Shown here: positions 34,395 through 42,917 of the stretch, in pieces
How the letters are laid out: each line of letters opens with the position of its first letter
Numbering within the stretch: position 1 is the stretch's first letter
Assembly (NCBI GenBank): GCA_037045155.1
Contig: JBAOIG010000003.1
Location: forward strand, 434,001 to 498,000
Origin: Thermomicrobiales bacterium
GTDB taxonomy: Bacteria; Chloroflexota; Chloroflexia; Thermomicrobiales; CFX8
Direction of reading: 5' to 3'
Length of the DNA stretch: 64,000 nucleotides
The notes under the pieces: generated by a model
Told to the model about the DNA's origin: nothing
Databases searched by the model: none
The model's input: only the letters and a program-made list of their open reading frames with translations
Program-made: the position numbers and the translations under genes

Positions 34395-34721
34395 ATGAAG
34401 ATGCTGGTCGCGATTGTGCAGGACTATGATGCGTCGCGCCTGTTGCGAGACCTTATCGACGCGGGGTACGGAGCGACGTATATCGGCTCGACGGGTGGAT
34501 TCCTGCGCAGCGGGACGGCCGCCGTCCTGATCGGCGTATCTGAGGAGCGAGCGAGCGCCGCGTTGGCGATCGTCCACCGTCTCGCCAGTGCGCGAGTGGC
34601 GGCTCAAACGACGACACCGAACGACCTTGAGGTGGAGTTTCTTTACGACCCGGACGATTCGGTCGAGATGGGCGGCGCGGATGTGTTTGTGCTGCGTGTC
34701 GCGCGCTTCGAGCGAATGTAG
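34395..34721 (+). CDS. Cyclic-di-AMP receptor, DarA/PstA-like (PII-type fold)
   Basis: 108 residues. The start MKMLVAIVQDYDASRLLRDL and the loops GATYIGSTGGFLRSG and IGVSEERA match the PII-like receptors that bind c-di-AMP in Firmicutes and relatives. The T-loop/B-loop segments needed for the fold are present, and length is typical. A c-di-AMP cyclase is not in the window. A candidate -10 (TATCCT) near 34352 lacks a convincing -35. A small gene follows 3 bp after the stop. Confidence 0.88.
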   Translation: MKMLVAIVQDYDASRLLRDLIDAGYGATYIGSTGGFLRSGTAAVLIGVSEERASAALAIVHRLASARVAAQTTTPNDLEVEFLYDPDDSVEMGGADVFVLRVARFERM

Positions 34722-34724
34722 GCA

Positions 34725-34985
34725 ATGACGCTTTCAGGCCCGACACGTCGGATGTCGCGATCGTTGTTGCGTTATTACGCTGCGTTGCGCCTCGCTGCCG
34801 GGTCGATGCTGGACATCGTTCCGGACGGAGCGGTCGCTGACGCGCCGCCAATCGTCCGTCGTTCCGAGAACGAACTGCCGTCGGGCTTCGATCGGCGTGA
34901 GTTGATACAGGTTGGTGGCATCACGCACGTCGTCACGCTGAGAACCGACAGCGAACGTCACGCACGCGGTATGAGCCTGAACTGA
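34725..34985 (+). CDS. Small protein of unknown function
   Basis: 86 residues starting 3 bp after the c-di-AMP receptor. No signature is recognised. It is Arg/Ser/Ala-rich at the start, then RRELIQVGGITHVVTLRTDSER, a plausible small beta unit. Closeness to the receptor and the hairpin just after the stop favour a real gene in the same transcript, but the ribosome site is weak (TAGGC). Confidence 0.45.
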   Translation: MTLSGPTRRMSRSLLRYYAALRLAAGSMLDIVPDGAVADAPPIVRRSENELPSGFDRRELIQVGGITHVVTLRTDSERHARGMSLN

Positions 34986-34999
34986 TCTGAATGAGCCGG

Positions 35000-35032
35000 T
35001 GCCGCGCCGGCATCGCCCTGGCCGGCGCGGCA
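35000..35032. terminator. Strong hairpin between convergent genes
   Basis: Perfect 12-bp arms, TGCCGCGCCGGC (35000-35011) and GCCGGCGCGGCA (35021-35032), around a 9-base loop. It lies between the plus-strand small gene and the minus-strand SWIM gene and is likely to end both transcripts. There is no T-tract. Confidence 0.7.
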
Positions 35033-35048
35033 ACCTCGGGTTGTCCGA

Positions 35049-35327
35049 TCAGAAGCTCGAGAACGTAACGGGCGCGCCAGCGGCCCGCTGATCTTCGGTC
35101 AGCATGTCATGCAGCATCCGTTGCATGGCCATGATGTGGGCGCAGGTCCCCATTCCCTGAACCGCGAAGAAGTGGCACGTACAACTGAATTCTTCGCCGT
35201 CCATCGATGTCGTATACGAGTCGTTGTTACCCTGGAACTGGACGACGAATGACTGGAACTTGACGCGTTCGGGCTCTTCGGCATACCGACGGGACTTCTC
35301 GATCTTGGAGATCAACGACGAGTTCAT
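35049..35327 (-). CDS. Small SWIM zinc-finger protein
   Basis: 92 residues. The segment EFSCTCHFFAVQGMGTCAHIM is a SWIM motif (CxCx(n)CxH), here almost the whole protein. SWIM fingers bind zinc and mediate DNA or protein contacts in helicases, recombination proteins and transposases. A free-standing one is probably a small regulator or an adaptor. A Met-rich helix follows the finger. The 294-bp stretch 35328-35621 upstream holds no gene; a TACAAT at 35595-35600 fits a weak mobA promoter. Confidence 0.85.
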   Translation of the reverse strand: MNSSLISKIEKSRRYAEEPERVKFQSFVVQFQGNNDSYTTSMDGEEFSCTCHFFAVQGMGTCAHIMAMQRMLHDMLTEDQRAAGAPVTFSSF

Positions 35328-35621
35328 GGCGGGTCTCCTTTCGCCGTTCCCCGTGCTGGCCCCACGCTCCGTGGGAGCCTGGACGGTATCGAAGGGGCCG
35401 CGCTGGGCGGGCGAACCGGCGACAGAGACGAATCAGCACCGCGGCTTTTCACCGGGTGCTGTCTAGAAGTCCGTCTCGACTGTCGTCGGCCGGTCCATGG
35501 CGGACCACCTTCCTTACGCCGTCCGTGATCATTACGCAGAGTCTAACAGAAGCGCGGTGGCCATCACACCCGCCGAGGCGTTCGGCCGCTTGGGTACAAT
35601 CAACCGCAACGGGGAGGGAAG

Positions 35622-36254
35622 ATGGCGAACACCGGGATGAGCGTAGCGGTGCTGACTGGCGGACAAAGCCGGAGGATGGGCGCCGATAAGGCACTCGTCG
35701 TGACACAGGGTCGGCCGCTGGTGGAGCACGTCGTCACTGTCGTCTCCGCGCTTACCGACGATGTGTTTCTCGTCGGCGATCGGCCTGCCTACCACCAGTT
35801 TGGATATCGCGTCGTCCCGGATGAGTATCCTGGCGGCGGCGCGCTTGGTGGAATCGCGACCGCTCTTCGTGCCGCGTGCCACGACAGAGTTCTCGTGGTG
35901 GCCTGCGATATGCCGTCGCTCTGTTCGGAACTGCTGGAGGCAATGGCCGCGATCGATGCTGACGTGGACGTGATCATTCCGAGGACGTCTGGCGCACGAC
36001 AGGGACAGCCTGCCCACGAGACGTATGAGACGCTTCATGCGATTTACCGGCGTTCGTGTCTCCCCACACTTGAGCAGCGCCTTGCCGCCGGCCAACTGAA
36101 GATTGCGGACATCTTGCAGGACTTGCGGGTGTGTGCGCTCGACGAACCCTGGTTGCGCAGGCATGATCGCCACCTTGCGTCATTCGTCAATGTCAATTCT
36201 CCGAGTGATCTTGATCGTGTTCACAGCACAGAGCAGGAGTTGATGGGATGGTGA
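35622..36254 (+). CDS. mobA: Molybdenum cofactor guanylyltransferase
   Basis: 210 residues. The nucleotidyltransferase signature LTGGQSRRMGADKALV, the GGALGGIATAL loop, VACDMPSL and the C-terminal FVNVNSPSDLDRV are characteristic of MobA, which joins GMP to molybdopterin. GGGAGGG lies upstream of the ATG. Its end overlaps the next gene by 7 bp. No other molybdopterin genes or molybdoenzymes are in the window. Confidence 0.92.
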   Translation: MANTGMSVAVLTGGQSRRMGADKALVVTQGRPLVEHVVTVVSALTDDVFLVGDRPAYHQFGYRVVPDEYPGGGALGGIATALRAACHDRVLVVACDMPSLCSELLEAMAAIDADVDVIIPRTSGARQGQPAHETYETLHAIYRRSCLPTLEQRLAAGQLKIADILQDLRVCALDEPWLRRHDRHLASFVNVNSPSDLDRVHSTEQELMGW

Positions 36255-36634
36255 CCAGTCGCGACTACTCGAAGTTCCTGAAGCCGGATGGGACACTGTA
36301 TGTTCGGCATGTTCCGCGGTCGGTCTACGTCGAGATGGTTCGTGCCTATCAGCTTCGCCCCGATGTGGTCGAACAGGTGTTTGACGAGCTCTACTGGCTC
36401 TGGGATCTCGATCAGGCAGAGAAGAAGGCCATAGCCGAGGGGCGATCCGCCGACCGTGTCGAACTGGCGCACGGGATTATTGGCGAAATGTCCGACGATG
36501 ACTGGTGGAAGATCACCGCCGCGTTCGAGGAGCATCTGATTGCAAGCTTTGGCAGTGACCCGGAGCAGTGGGCGGAATACCTCGACCCGGTCTACGATCT
36601 GCAAGAATCTGAGGGCTGGAGCGATCGTCAGTAG
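36248..36634 (+). CDS. Unknown protein coupled to mobA
   Basis: 128 residues, overlapping the mobA stop. It is soluble and rich in Trp, Asp and Glu, with RHVPRSVYVEMVRAYQL, FDELYWLWDLDQAEKKA and MSDDDWWKITAAFEEH. The composition suggests a small all-helical domain. I do not recognise a family. Overlap with mobA and position before the SAM hydroxide adenosyltransferase suggest an operon but not a function. Confidence 0.65.
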   Translation: MVTSRDYSKFLKPDGTLYVRHVPRSVYVEMVRAYQLRPDVVEQVFDELYWLWDLDQAEKKAIAEGRSADRVELAHGIIGEMSDDDWWKITAAFEEHLIASFGSDPEQWAEYLDPVYDLQESEGWSDRQ

Positions 36635-36670
36635 TTCGCTGGGCTGATGTCGCGGCAGGAGGGAGTGGGC

Positions 36671-37486
36671 ATGAGCGTCTGCCCGAATGGGATCGTCACG
36701 TTGACGACCGACCTTGGCACGATCGACGGTTATGTGGCCGCGCTGAAGGGCGTGCTGCTCACCGCGCATCGCCAGGTGACGCTCGTCGATATCACGCACC
36801 ACATCCCCAATCGCGATGTCACCGAGGCTGCGTTTCAGACCGCGATGGTCTGGTCTTCCTTTCCGGTCGGCACGGTCCACCTGTTCGTTGTCAATACCGG
36901 AGTGGACACGGATTACCGAGCGATCGTCGCTGAGGCAGGGGGGCACTATTTCGTCGGCCCCGACAACGGCGTGTTGACACTGCTTGTTGAAAATGAGTCT
37001 GCAACGAGGGCGGTCGTCCTCGACCGGCCCGCGTTCTTCCGGGAGTGGCCGGCGACGTTTCCAGGTCGCGATATCTTCGCGCCGGTTGCCGGGATCCTTT
37101 CGTCTGGCTCGGTCGGGCTCGACAGGCTGGGCACCGCGATCGACCCATCGTCACTCATGTCGTTGCCGTGGCGGGCGACACAGGACAGCCCGACGCGCGT
37201 CCATGCGTCGATCGTTTCGATCGATCGCTTTGGAAATTGCCGGACGTTGATTACCCGCGGGCAGATTCCGTGGGACCTGTCGTCGGTATTTGTACGTTGC
37301 GGGGACGCAACCGTCCGGGGAATTCACCGATCGTATAAGGATGTCCCGGTTGGCAAGACGCTCGCGCTCTTCGGGAGTCATGGCGGGCTGGAGATCGCCG
37401 TTCGCGGCGGTAGCGCAGCACAATCCTGGGAGATCAAACGCGGCGAAGAAGTGGTCGTTTCGACGCTCGACGATCCTGGCGCTTGA
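36671..37486 (+). CDS. SAM hydroxide adenosyltransferase (DUF62 / SAM hydrolase family)
   Basis: 271 residues from the ATG at 36671, with AGGAGGGAG upstream; an ATG at 36647 is also in frame. Family blocks: VTLTTDLGTIDGYVAALKG, ITHHIPNRDVTEAAF, VVNTGVDTD, HYFVGPDNGVLTLL, FPGRDIFAPVAG and the C-terminal beta-barrel SIDRFGNCRTLI. These enzymes split SAM into adenosine and methionine. With adenosine kinase, ahcY and metK 4-8 kb upstream, the window holds much of a SAM turnover set, though not in one operon. Confidence 0.9.
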   Translation: MSVCPNGIVTLTTDLGTIDGYVAALKGVLLTAHRQVTLVDITHHIPNRDVTEAAFQTAMVWSSFPVGTVHLFVVNTGVDTDYRAIVAEAGGHYFVGPDNGVLTLLVENESATRAVVLDRPAFFREWPATFPGRDIFAPVAGILSSGSVGLDRLGTAIDPSSLMSLPWRATQDSPTRVHASIVSIDRFGNCRTLITRGQIPWDLSSVFVRCGDATVRGIHRSYKDVPVGKTLALFGSHGGLEIAVRGGSAAQSWEIKRGEEVVVSTLDDPGA

Positions 37487-37497
37487 TCGTCGCATGC

Positions 37498-37503
37498 TAT
37501 ACT
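37498..37503 (+). promoter_or_regulatory. Extended -10 element
   Basis: TGCTATACT gives TATACT at 37498-37503 with an upstream TG, an extended -10. It lies about 50 bp before the tail-anchored protein gene at 37554. The -35 region is poor. Confidence 0.4.
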
Positions 37504-37553
37504 GATGCGCTAGAGAAGCGGCACGAGTAGATCCACAGGATGGTTTCGATTAC

Positions 37554-37850
37554 GTGAGCAAGCCAACGAACCCACGAACAAAGACGCAACTTAATCGCGC
37601 GCAACTGAAAGCCTACGAAGCCCGGCGGGCTGAAGAGGTTCAACGGCACTTGGACGATGACGGATCCGGCGATCTGCCGATCCAGGTCAGTTCGGCGTCG
37701 GCTATCGCGACCCCAGCTTCGCGCCGGAGGATCTATGCGCTGAGTCACGAGCAGGAGATGGCCATCATCCGCTCCGACCTCAACCGACTGCTGAAGATCC
37801 TTGCTGTGTTGCTCGTCGTTCTTGCGATCGCGACCGTGTTGTTGGGGTAA
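37554..37850 (+). CDS. Small tail-anchored membrane protein
   Basis: 98 residues from a GTG at 37554. The protein is charged and helical for ~75 residues (QLKAYEARRAEEVQRHL), then ends in a single hydrophobic helix (ILAVLLVVLAIATVLLG) at the extreme C-terminus. This is a tail-anchor layout with the body in the cytoplasm. No family recognised. It has its own candidate promoter and ends just before a strong terminator, so it is probably transcribed alone. Confidence 0.65.
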   Translation: MSKPTNPRTKTQLNRAQLKAYEARRAEEVQRHLDDDGSGDLPIQVSSASAIATPASRRRIYALSHEQEMAIIRSDLNRLLKILAVLLVVLAIATVLLG

Positions 37851-37870
37851 CCCGAGACGCGCGAAATGAC

Positions 37871-37900
37871 AACGGGGACGCCAGCACTGGCGTCCCCGTT
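37871..37900. terminator. Bidirectional terminator hairpin
   Basis: Perfect inverted repeat AACGGGGACGCC / GGCGTCCCCGTT around AGCACT, followed on the plus strand by GCTATTGTTCTC. It lies between convergent genes ending at 37850 (+) and 37930 (-). Confidence 0.75.
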
Positions 37901-37929
37901 GCTATTGTTCTCGTTGCGTGGTGGCGAGG

Positions 37930-38784
37930 CTAGATCGCCTCGTCCTCCTCGACCGGCCCGGTAGTCTCGTCAACGTACTCGGTGTCATCCTCGTCGCTGT
38001 CGATTTCCCGGCCCTCGAATTCCTCGACCTCGTCGCTGTCGAGCTCTTCGTCTTCTTCGTCGCCGAGCAACAGATCCGGCTCCTCGCGGAACAGGCGCGT
38101 GTCACGAAGGTACGCGCGCGGGATGGCGATTTTCCCCTGTCGGGGGAATGAGAGCCTGGAGCCCATGGCGGGGCTCTTCTGCGTTTCACGCACGATCACC
38201 CGGACGCTCTTGCCCGTATTGGCGGTCACGAAGACGGCGTACTCGTTCTCCAGGGATGTCAGCTCGATCACCCGTCGAGAGAGACGCGGTTCGAACTGGC
38301 CGATATACTGGCCATCCTCATCGAAGCAGTGAATGATGTCGGCCTCCACCTGCATCGTCAGCTGGTCACCGCTCGATAGTCTGGTGAGCACCTCCGCGGG
38401 CGCAACCGCGACGAGATCGTCGACGAATGTCCTGCCAATGTCTTCGACGAAGATGCCGGCGCGCAGGCTGCGGGTTCTTCCGATAGCTTCGACTTCCGCC
38501 TCGGTGTCCTTGAGCGGCTCGATCCGGCTAATGTTCCGCTGGGCGATGACGTTGGCCGGGTCGATTGTGAACGCCTGCTGATACGCCTCGTACGCAGACC
38601 GAAAGCGACCCATCTCGAAGTAGGCCTTGCCAAGTCTGTTGATTGCGGACACATCGCGGGGCGAGTGGGCGACAATCGCCGTGTTTATTTCGACGGCGGC
38701 AATCCAGTCGCCATTGGCGGCAGCTTGCCGTGCCTGCTCATCGAGAAGTCGTCTTGCTTTGCCCTTTGTTGTTTGTTCGTACAT
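37930..38784 (-). CDS. TPR protein with acidic C-terminal tail
   Basis: 284 residues. The N-terminal ~90 residues form two or three tetratricopeptide-like helical pairs (GDWIAAVEINTAIVAHSPRD; NRLGKAYFEMGRFRSAYEAY). A central beta-rich region follows (QLTMQVEADIIHCFDEDGQYIG, EYAVFVTANTGKSVRV). The last ~50 residues are almost all Asp/Glu. The tail could bind basic proteins or metals. Function is unknown. GGGAGGAAG lies upstream of the ATG. It probably follows miaB in the same transcript (58-bp gap). Confidence 0.8.
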   Translation of the reverse strand: MYEQTTKGKARRLLDEQARQAAANGDWIAAVEINTAIVAHSPRDVSAINRLGKAYFEMGRFRSAYEAYQQAFTIDPANVIAQRNISRIEPLKDTEAEVEAIGRTRSLRAGIFVEDIGRTFVDDLVAVAPAEVLTRLSSGDQLTMQVEADIIHCFDEDGQYIGQFEPRLSRRVIELTSLENEYAVFVTANTGKSVRVIVRETQKSPAMGSRLSFPRQGKIAIPRAYLRDTRLFREEPDLLLGDEEDEELDSDEVEEFEGREIDSDEDDTEYVDETTGPVEEDEAI

Positions 38785-38841
38785 CTTGAGCCCTTTCTTC
38801 CTCCCGGCTTTCGCGGAGATCTCGTTTTCGACCGACGAAGG

Positions 38842-40209
38842 TCAGGCGCGCGTTAGCACGTTCACTGGCTCGCTCAGGACGTACCAGGTCGAGGCTTCAG
38901 TGATGCGGACATCGACAAATTGACCGAGCCAATCTCCCGTCGCGTCGAAGAAGACGAGCTGGTTGCCGCGTGTCCGGCCGCGCCACCGACCTTTCGCATA
39001 TCCATCGACAAGAATTTCGCGCTGCTCGCCAACGATCGCGCGGAACTTCCGCGCGCTGATTTCCTCCTGCAGGCGCTCGACGGCCTGGTGTCGCGCGTGC
39101 TTGACGTGATGAGGAATTTCATCCTCCCAGCGCGCTGAAAGTGTGCCGGGCCGCGGCGAATACATCGCGACGTGAACCTTTTCGAAATCAAGGTCGCGCA
39201 ACAGGTCGAGCGTATCCTGGAACTGTTCGTCTGTTTCGCCGGGGAAGCCGACGATGATGTCGGTCGAGAGCGTAACGCCGGGTATCGTCTCCCGGATCTT
39301 CGCGATTCGGTCGCGATAGTGCTCCTGGGTGTAGGTTCGGCGCATTCGTCGAAGCACTTCGTTGTTGCCGGCCTGGACCGGTAGATTGACATGCTCGCAG
39401 GCGCTCGGCAGCTCGGCGATCGTCTCGATCAGCTTGTCGGAAAAGAACTTCGGGTGCGATGTCAGAAAGCGAAGTCGTTCGATGCCGTCGATTGCATCGA
39501 CTGCGCGCAGCAAATCGGCAAGGTCGCGACCGTCCGGCAGGTCATGGCCATAGGCGTTGACCGTCTGCCCGAGAAGCGTCACCTCGCGGACACCCTGCTC
39601 GGCGAGCCGGCGAACCTCGTCGACGATCTCCTCAAAGGGTCGGCTGACTTCCCGTCCTCGCCGATAGGGGACGATGCAATAGGAACAGACGAAATTGCAG
39701 CCATAGATGATCGGGACAAAGGCGGCGATACCGGGGTTCGATGAAATCGGCTGGTAGAAGTGCGGCAACTCGGCGAGGTCCGCGTCGGCTTCGCGCAACT
39801 CAGGGACGATTTCGACGAGCCGATCGAACTCGGAAGGCCCGAAGAACAGGTCGACGTGTGGGAACCGTTCGCGAAGCTTCGGCTCCTGGCCGGTAACCAT
39901 GCAGCCGGTCAGCGCGATTCGCACCTCAGGGTGCAATCGCTTGATTCGCGCGAGCGATCCGATCTTGCCAACAACCTTGTCTTCGGCAGCCTGGCGAACG
40001 ACACACGAATTCAGGACGATGACGTCGGCGTCGGTCTCGACCTCAGTGCGGCGATAGCCAACCTGGCTGAGCATCGCCTCGACTTTCGCGGACTCTGCCT
40101 CGTTCATCTGACACCCGATGGTCCAGATGCAGTAGCGCTTCTGGCTATCCTCACGCGTCGGAGATTCGGGTGACGCCGCAGCACGTCGGACGAGATGGAT
40201 TTGCTCCAC
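38842..40209 (-). CDS. miaB: tRNA-2-methylthio-N6-dimethylallyladenosine synthase
   Basis: 455 residues from a GTG at 40209, chosen for GGGAGGG six bases upstream. It is a radical-SAM methylthiotransferase: N-terminal UPF0004 with CIWTIGCQMNEAES, VVLNSCVVR and GCM, the radical-SAM cluster GCNFVCSYCIVPYRRGRE, and a C-terminal TRAM domain. It adds the 2-methylthio group to i6A37 of tRNA. All three N-terminal Cys of the second cluster are present. Confidence 0.95.
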   Translation of the reverse strand: MEQIHLVRRAAASPESPTREDSQKRYCIWTIGCQMNEAESAKVEAMLSQVGYRRTEVETDADVIVLNSCVVRQAAEDKVVGKIGSLARIKRLHPEVRIALTGCMVTGQEPKLRERFPHVDLFFGPSEFDRLVEIVPELREADADLAELPHFYQPISSNPGIAAFVPIIYGCNFVCSYCIVPYRRGREVSRPFEEIVDEVRRLAEQGVREVTLLGQTVNAYGHDLPDGRDLADLLRAVDAIDGIERLRFLTSHPKFFSDKLIETIAELPSACEHVNLPVQAGNNEVLRRMRRTYTQEHYRDRIAKIRETIPGVTLSTDIIVGFPGETDEQFQDTLDLLRDLDFEKVHVAMYSPRPGTLSARWEDEIPHHVKHARHQAVERLQEEISARKFRAIVGEQREILVDGYAKGRWRGRTRGNQLVFFDATGDWLGQFVDVRITEASTWYVLSEPVNVLTRA

Positions 40210-40521
40210 GCTGACCCTCCCAACAACATAAGGGCACCGCCGGGCGCCCGACCGGCAATTGTACAACCTTCGGAGCATCGTGCGTTTGCTGCCTCAATGT
40301 CATCGCGATCACGACATAACCCGTAGAACACCCGTTCGGACGCAAATAATGCAAATGAAACGTAGTGTACGTACAGAGTGCGAGTCTCATCGATGTCTGT
40401 TACGATAGTGATCAACGCAGAGGCCTGTGACCATCAGGAACGCATTCTTCGGGACACGCATGTTGCAGATCCTGCGTACGAACGCGCCATTACTGAATAT
40501 GATCGCCGTGGGGGTATCCGG
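40210..40521. other. Divergent intergenic region between miaB and the two-module cysteine protein
   Basis: 312 bp without a supported gene. It holds a perfect 10-bp palindrome TGTACGTACA (40366-40375) and two direct GCAAAT copies nine bases apart (40342 and 40351), in a stretch more AT-rich than its surroundings. These could be regulator sites or promoter elements. No clear -35/-10 pair is seen. An open frame enters from 40378, but the conserved protein starts at 40522. Confidence 0.4.
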
Positions 40522-41955
40522 ATGGTCAAACGAAAGTGCGGCACGTGTCGTCACTTCAAGGACGGTGGGATCGCCGGCTCCGGATGGTGCCTGCATCCCG
40601 CTCGACGCGAGCTGAACCACATGGTTCTGGTCCGCAAATCCGAGCTCGGGTGCCGCAACAATTGGGATCAGGATCTCTGGGAGCCAGCGCCCGGCTTCGG
40701 TGGTGAGCCGGACACTCCCGGTGACCATATCCCGACCCCGCCTCAGATCGACTCGCCTCTCTCTGCCGGCACGGTAGCCGCGCCGGTGGGTGAGATGTTC
40801 ACCGATCGGCTAACCTCAATCACCATGGCCGCGCCGCGGGCCGCAGCAACAGCAGACGGCGCTTTGGGAAGCGACAGTATTGCCAACCCCGTTGAACGCT
40901 CCGATGTCCGCGCCGCTCGCCGCCGTCGTGTCGAACAACTGGAGCGCGACCGGGAACAGCATCAGCGAGAGCGTAGCGACGAAGCCCGCAAGTTGGTCGA
41001 GGACACCCCTGGGTCGAAAGCCATGCAGAAACCACCGGTCACAGAATCGCGCCCGGTGACACCGTCGATTCAGCCGCAGCGCGCGATTCCGGAACCGAGG
41101 CCACAGCCCCAACGTCCGATCGTGACCCGCCCATCCATGCCAATGCCGGCGCCGGCGCCATCGAGTGTGTCAAGCGAGCGCATGGTGCGGCATACCGAGA
41201 GCGTGATTCCACAGGCTGTCCCATCCGCGAACAAGCTCCCTCGTGACGAATCGGTATCGTTTGGCGCGAGCCCGTCTTCGTTCGGTTCTCCACGAGTCGC
41301 TCCGCAGGTGGCCCCGGTAGAACGCCGCGCCGCCGACCCGCCACGGCCGGCCAGGACCCATCAGCATCAGGACACGGACGAGCTCCCTATTGCTGAAGTC
41401 CGAGCACAGCAACAGGCACAGCCAGCGAACCAGGGCCATCGCTCTGGTGTCCCGACTTCACCACCAGTCGTTGCCACCAACAGAGGGATCTCTCCCGAGG
41501 CGGACCCTCCGATCGACGAGCGTGATCCGCGCTGGCTCGTCTGGGCCGGTCAGATCGATGGAGATCGATCGTCTGCTTCGCCGGCAGCCGCCGGCGGGCA
41601 ACCAGGCGCTGAGCTGCAGGAGATTCTGCCGGTCGCGATGCCAGCGGATCCGGTCGATTCTGCGACGCGAACACGGAACATCCCGCATTGTTGCGCAACC
41701 TGCCGCGATTTTCGCCCGATAGGTAGTGGAACGACCGGCTGGTGTGCGAATCCTCACGCGTTCGATAGCAGGCGTATGGTAGAGTCTGGCGACCTTGCCT
41801 GTCGATCCAGCATCGGGAGCTGGTGGCTGCCGAACGATGATGTGTGGCTTGATCATGCAGACACGACGTACCATAGTCGGCCGACGCCACTACTCGACGA
41901 GCTTCGCAAGCCGGAAATCGAGCGTGAGCGCGAGTCGCCACTGTATCCGGATTAG
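40522..41955 (+). CDS. Two-module Cys4 protein with long disordered linker
   Basis: 477 residues from the ATG at 40522. An N-terminal module CGTCRHFKDGG..GWCLHP..LGC and a C-terminal module CATCRDFRPIG..GWCANP..LAC share the pattern C-x2-C-x13-C-x(18-20)-C with conserved GWC and Pro. They probably bind zinc or a cluster. Between them are ~380 residues rich in Pro, Ala, Gln, Arg and Ser with no fold signature. No family name recognised. It is followed 73 bp later by a RodZ-like gene, which may place it at the cell envelope or division apparatus; this is inference. Confidence 0.7.
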   Translation: MVKRKCGTCRHFKDGGIAGSGWCLHPARRELNHMVLVRKSELGCRNNWDQDLWEPAPGFGGEPDTPGDHIPTPPQIDSPLSAGTVAAPVGEMFTDRLTSITMAAPRAAATADGALGSDSIANPVERSDVRAARRRRVEQLERDREQHQRERSDEARKLVEDTPGSKAMQKPPVTESRPVTPSIQPQRAIPEPRPQPQRPIVTRPSMPMPAPAPSSVSSERMVRHTESVIPQAVPSANKLPRDESVSFGASPSSFGSPRVAPQVAPVERRAADPPRPARTHQHQDTDELPIAEVRAQQQAQPANQGHRSGVPTSPPVVATNRGISPEADPPIDERDPRWLVWAGQIDGDRSSASPAAAGGQPGAELQEILPVAMPADPVDSATRTRNIPHCCATCRDFRPIGSGTTGWCANPHAFDSRRMVESGDLACRSSIGSWWLPNDDVWLDHADTTYHSRPTPLLDELRKPEIERERESPLYPD

Positions 41956-42028
41956 GATCGGCCGGGAGCGGACGTGGCGGCCCCTGGTTTGCAGAGCGCC
42001 GGCTAACAACAGGATGATCAAGATATAG

Positions 42029-42883
42029 ATGTCTAGTTTCGGTGAGCTACTACGGCAGGCTCGTGACTACAAAGGTGTCACCTTACGCGAAGCTGAGCGA
42101 GCGACGCGGATCGGTCGTGCCCATCTCGCGGCGCTTGAAGCGGAGGACTTTGCCGCATTGCCGGCGATGACCTACGCCCGGGGAATCGTCCGTAACTACG
42201 CCCAATACCTTGGGCTGGATCCGTTGACGACCGTCGAGCTTTTCGAGCAACGCAGCGGCGAAATGTCCGCGCGCCGAACGGCTGTCGGGACGACGACGAC
42301 CTATGATGCGCGCACCCACTGGGTGCCGAACTTCGCCATCATCGCCTTCATGATCATCATGGTCGGTATCATCTTTACCTGGATCTACTCCGCCTACCTT
42401 CGTCCCTCCGTCACGGTCGCACCATCCGCCATCGGTGTTGCAACCGTGACGCCCGTATCGGCGTCGCTTCTCGCCCAGGTGACGGTTCAGACGACCGAAG
42501 CCGCGCTCGCGCCACCGCCCGCGACACCGACGACAGGCGTCGGGGCTGCCGCAACCCACGCACCTGCGCGAACTGCAGATCAGTCCGCCGCGCCGACTGC
42601 CGCCCCGGCGGATGTTGCCCAGGACGTGGCCGCCACCGAAGCGCCAAGCACGAGCGGACCGCATACGTTCGTTGTCTGGGTTACGAATAGCGTCTGGGTG
42701 CAGATGACCGTGGACGATGTCGTGGTCGTCGACAACGTCGTTCCGGCCGGATCCGAACTCACGTACTCTGGAAGTACTGTGTATGTGGAATCTGGGAACG
42801 CGGCGTTCGTCCATATTTATGTGGACGGCGAGGATTTCGGCACCCTGGGCGACAGCTGGGATTCTGCCTTCAGCTTTCCCTAG
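42029..42883 (+). CDS. RodZ-like HTH membrane protein
   Basis: 284 residues. The N-terminal HTH (residues 1-70: FGELLRQARDYKGVTLREAE, MTYARGIVRNYAQYLGLDP) is the RodZ/HTH_25 type. One membrane segment lies at ~101-123, then an Ala/Pro/Thr-rich periplasmic linker and a C-terminal beta domain (DUF4115-like: TFVVWVTNSVWVQMTVDDVVV, SGSTVYVESGNAA). RodZ links MreB to cell shape; no mreB is in the window. The gene precedes a small beta protein at 42918. Confidence 0.87.
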   Translation: MSSFGELLRQARDYKGVTLREAERATRIGRAHLAALEAEDFAALPAMTYARGIVRNYAQYLGLDPLTTVELFEQRSGEMSARRTAVGTTTTYDARTHWVPNFAIIAFMIIMVGIIFTWIYSAYLRPSVTVAPSAIGVATVTPVSASLLAQVTVQTTEAALAPPPATPTTGVGAAATHAPARTADQSAAPTAAPADVAQDVAATEAPSTSGPHTFVVWVTNSVWVQMTVDDVVVVDNVVPAGSELTYSGSTVYVESGNAAFVHIYVDGEDFGTLGDSWDSAFSFP

Positions 42884-42917
42884 CGACCGGTAAGGTCGGA
42901 CGGTGGAAGGATCTGCG

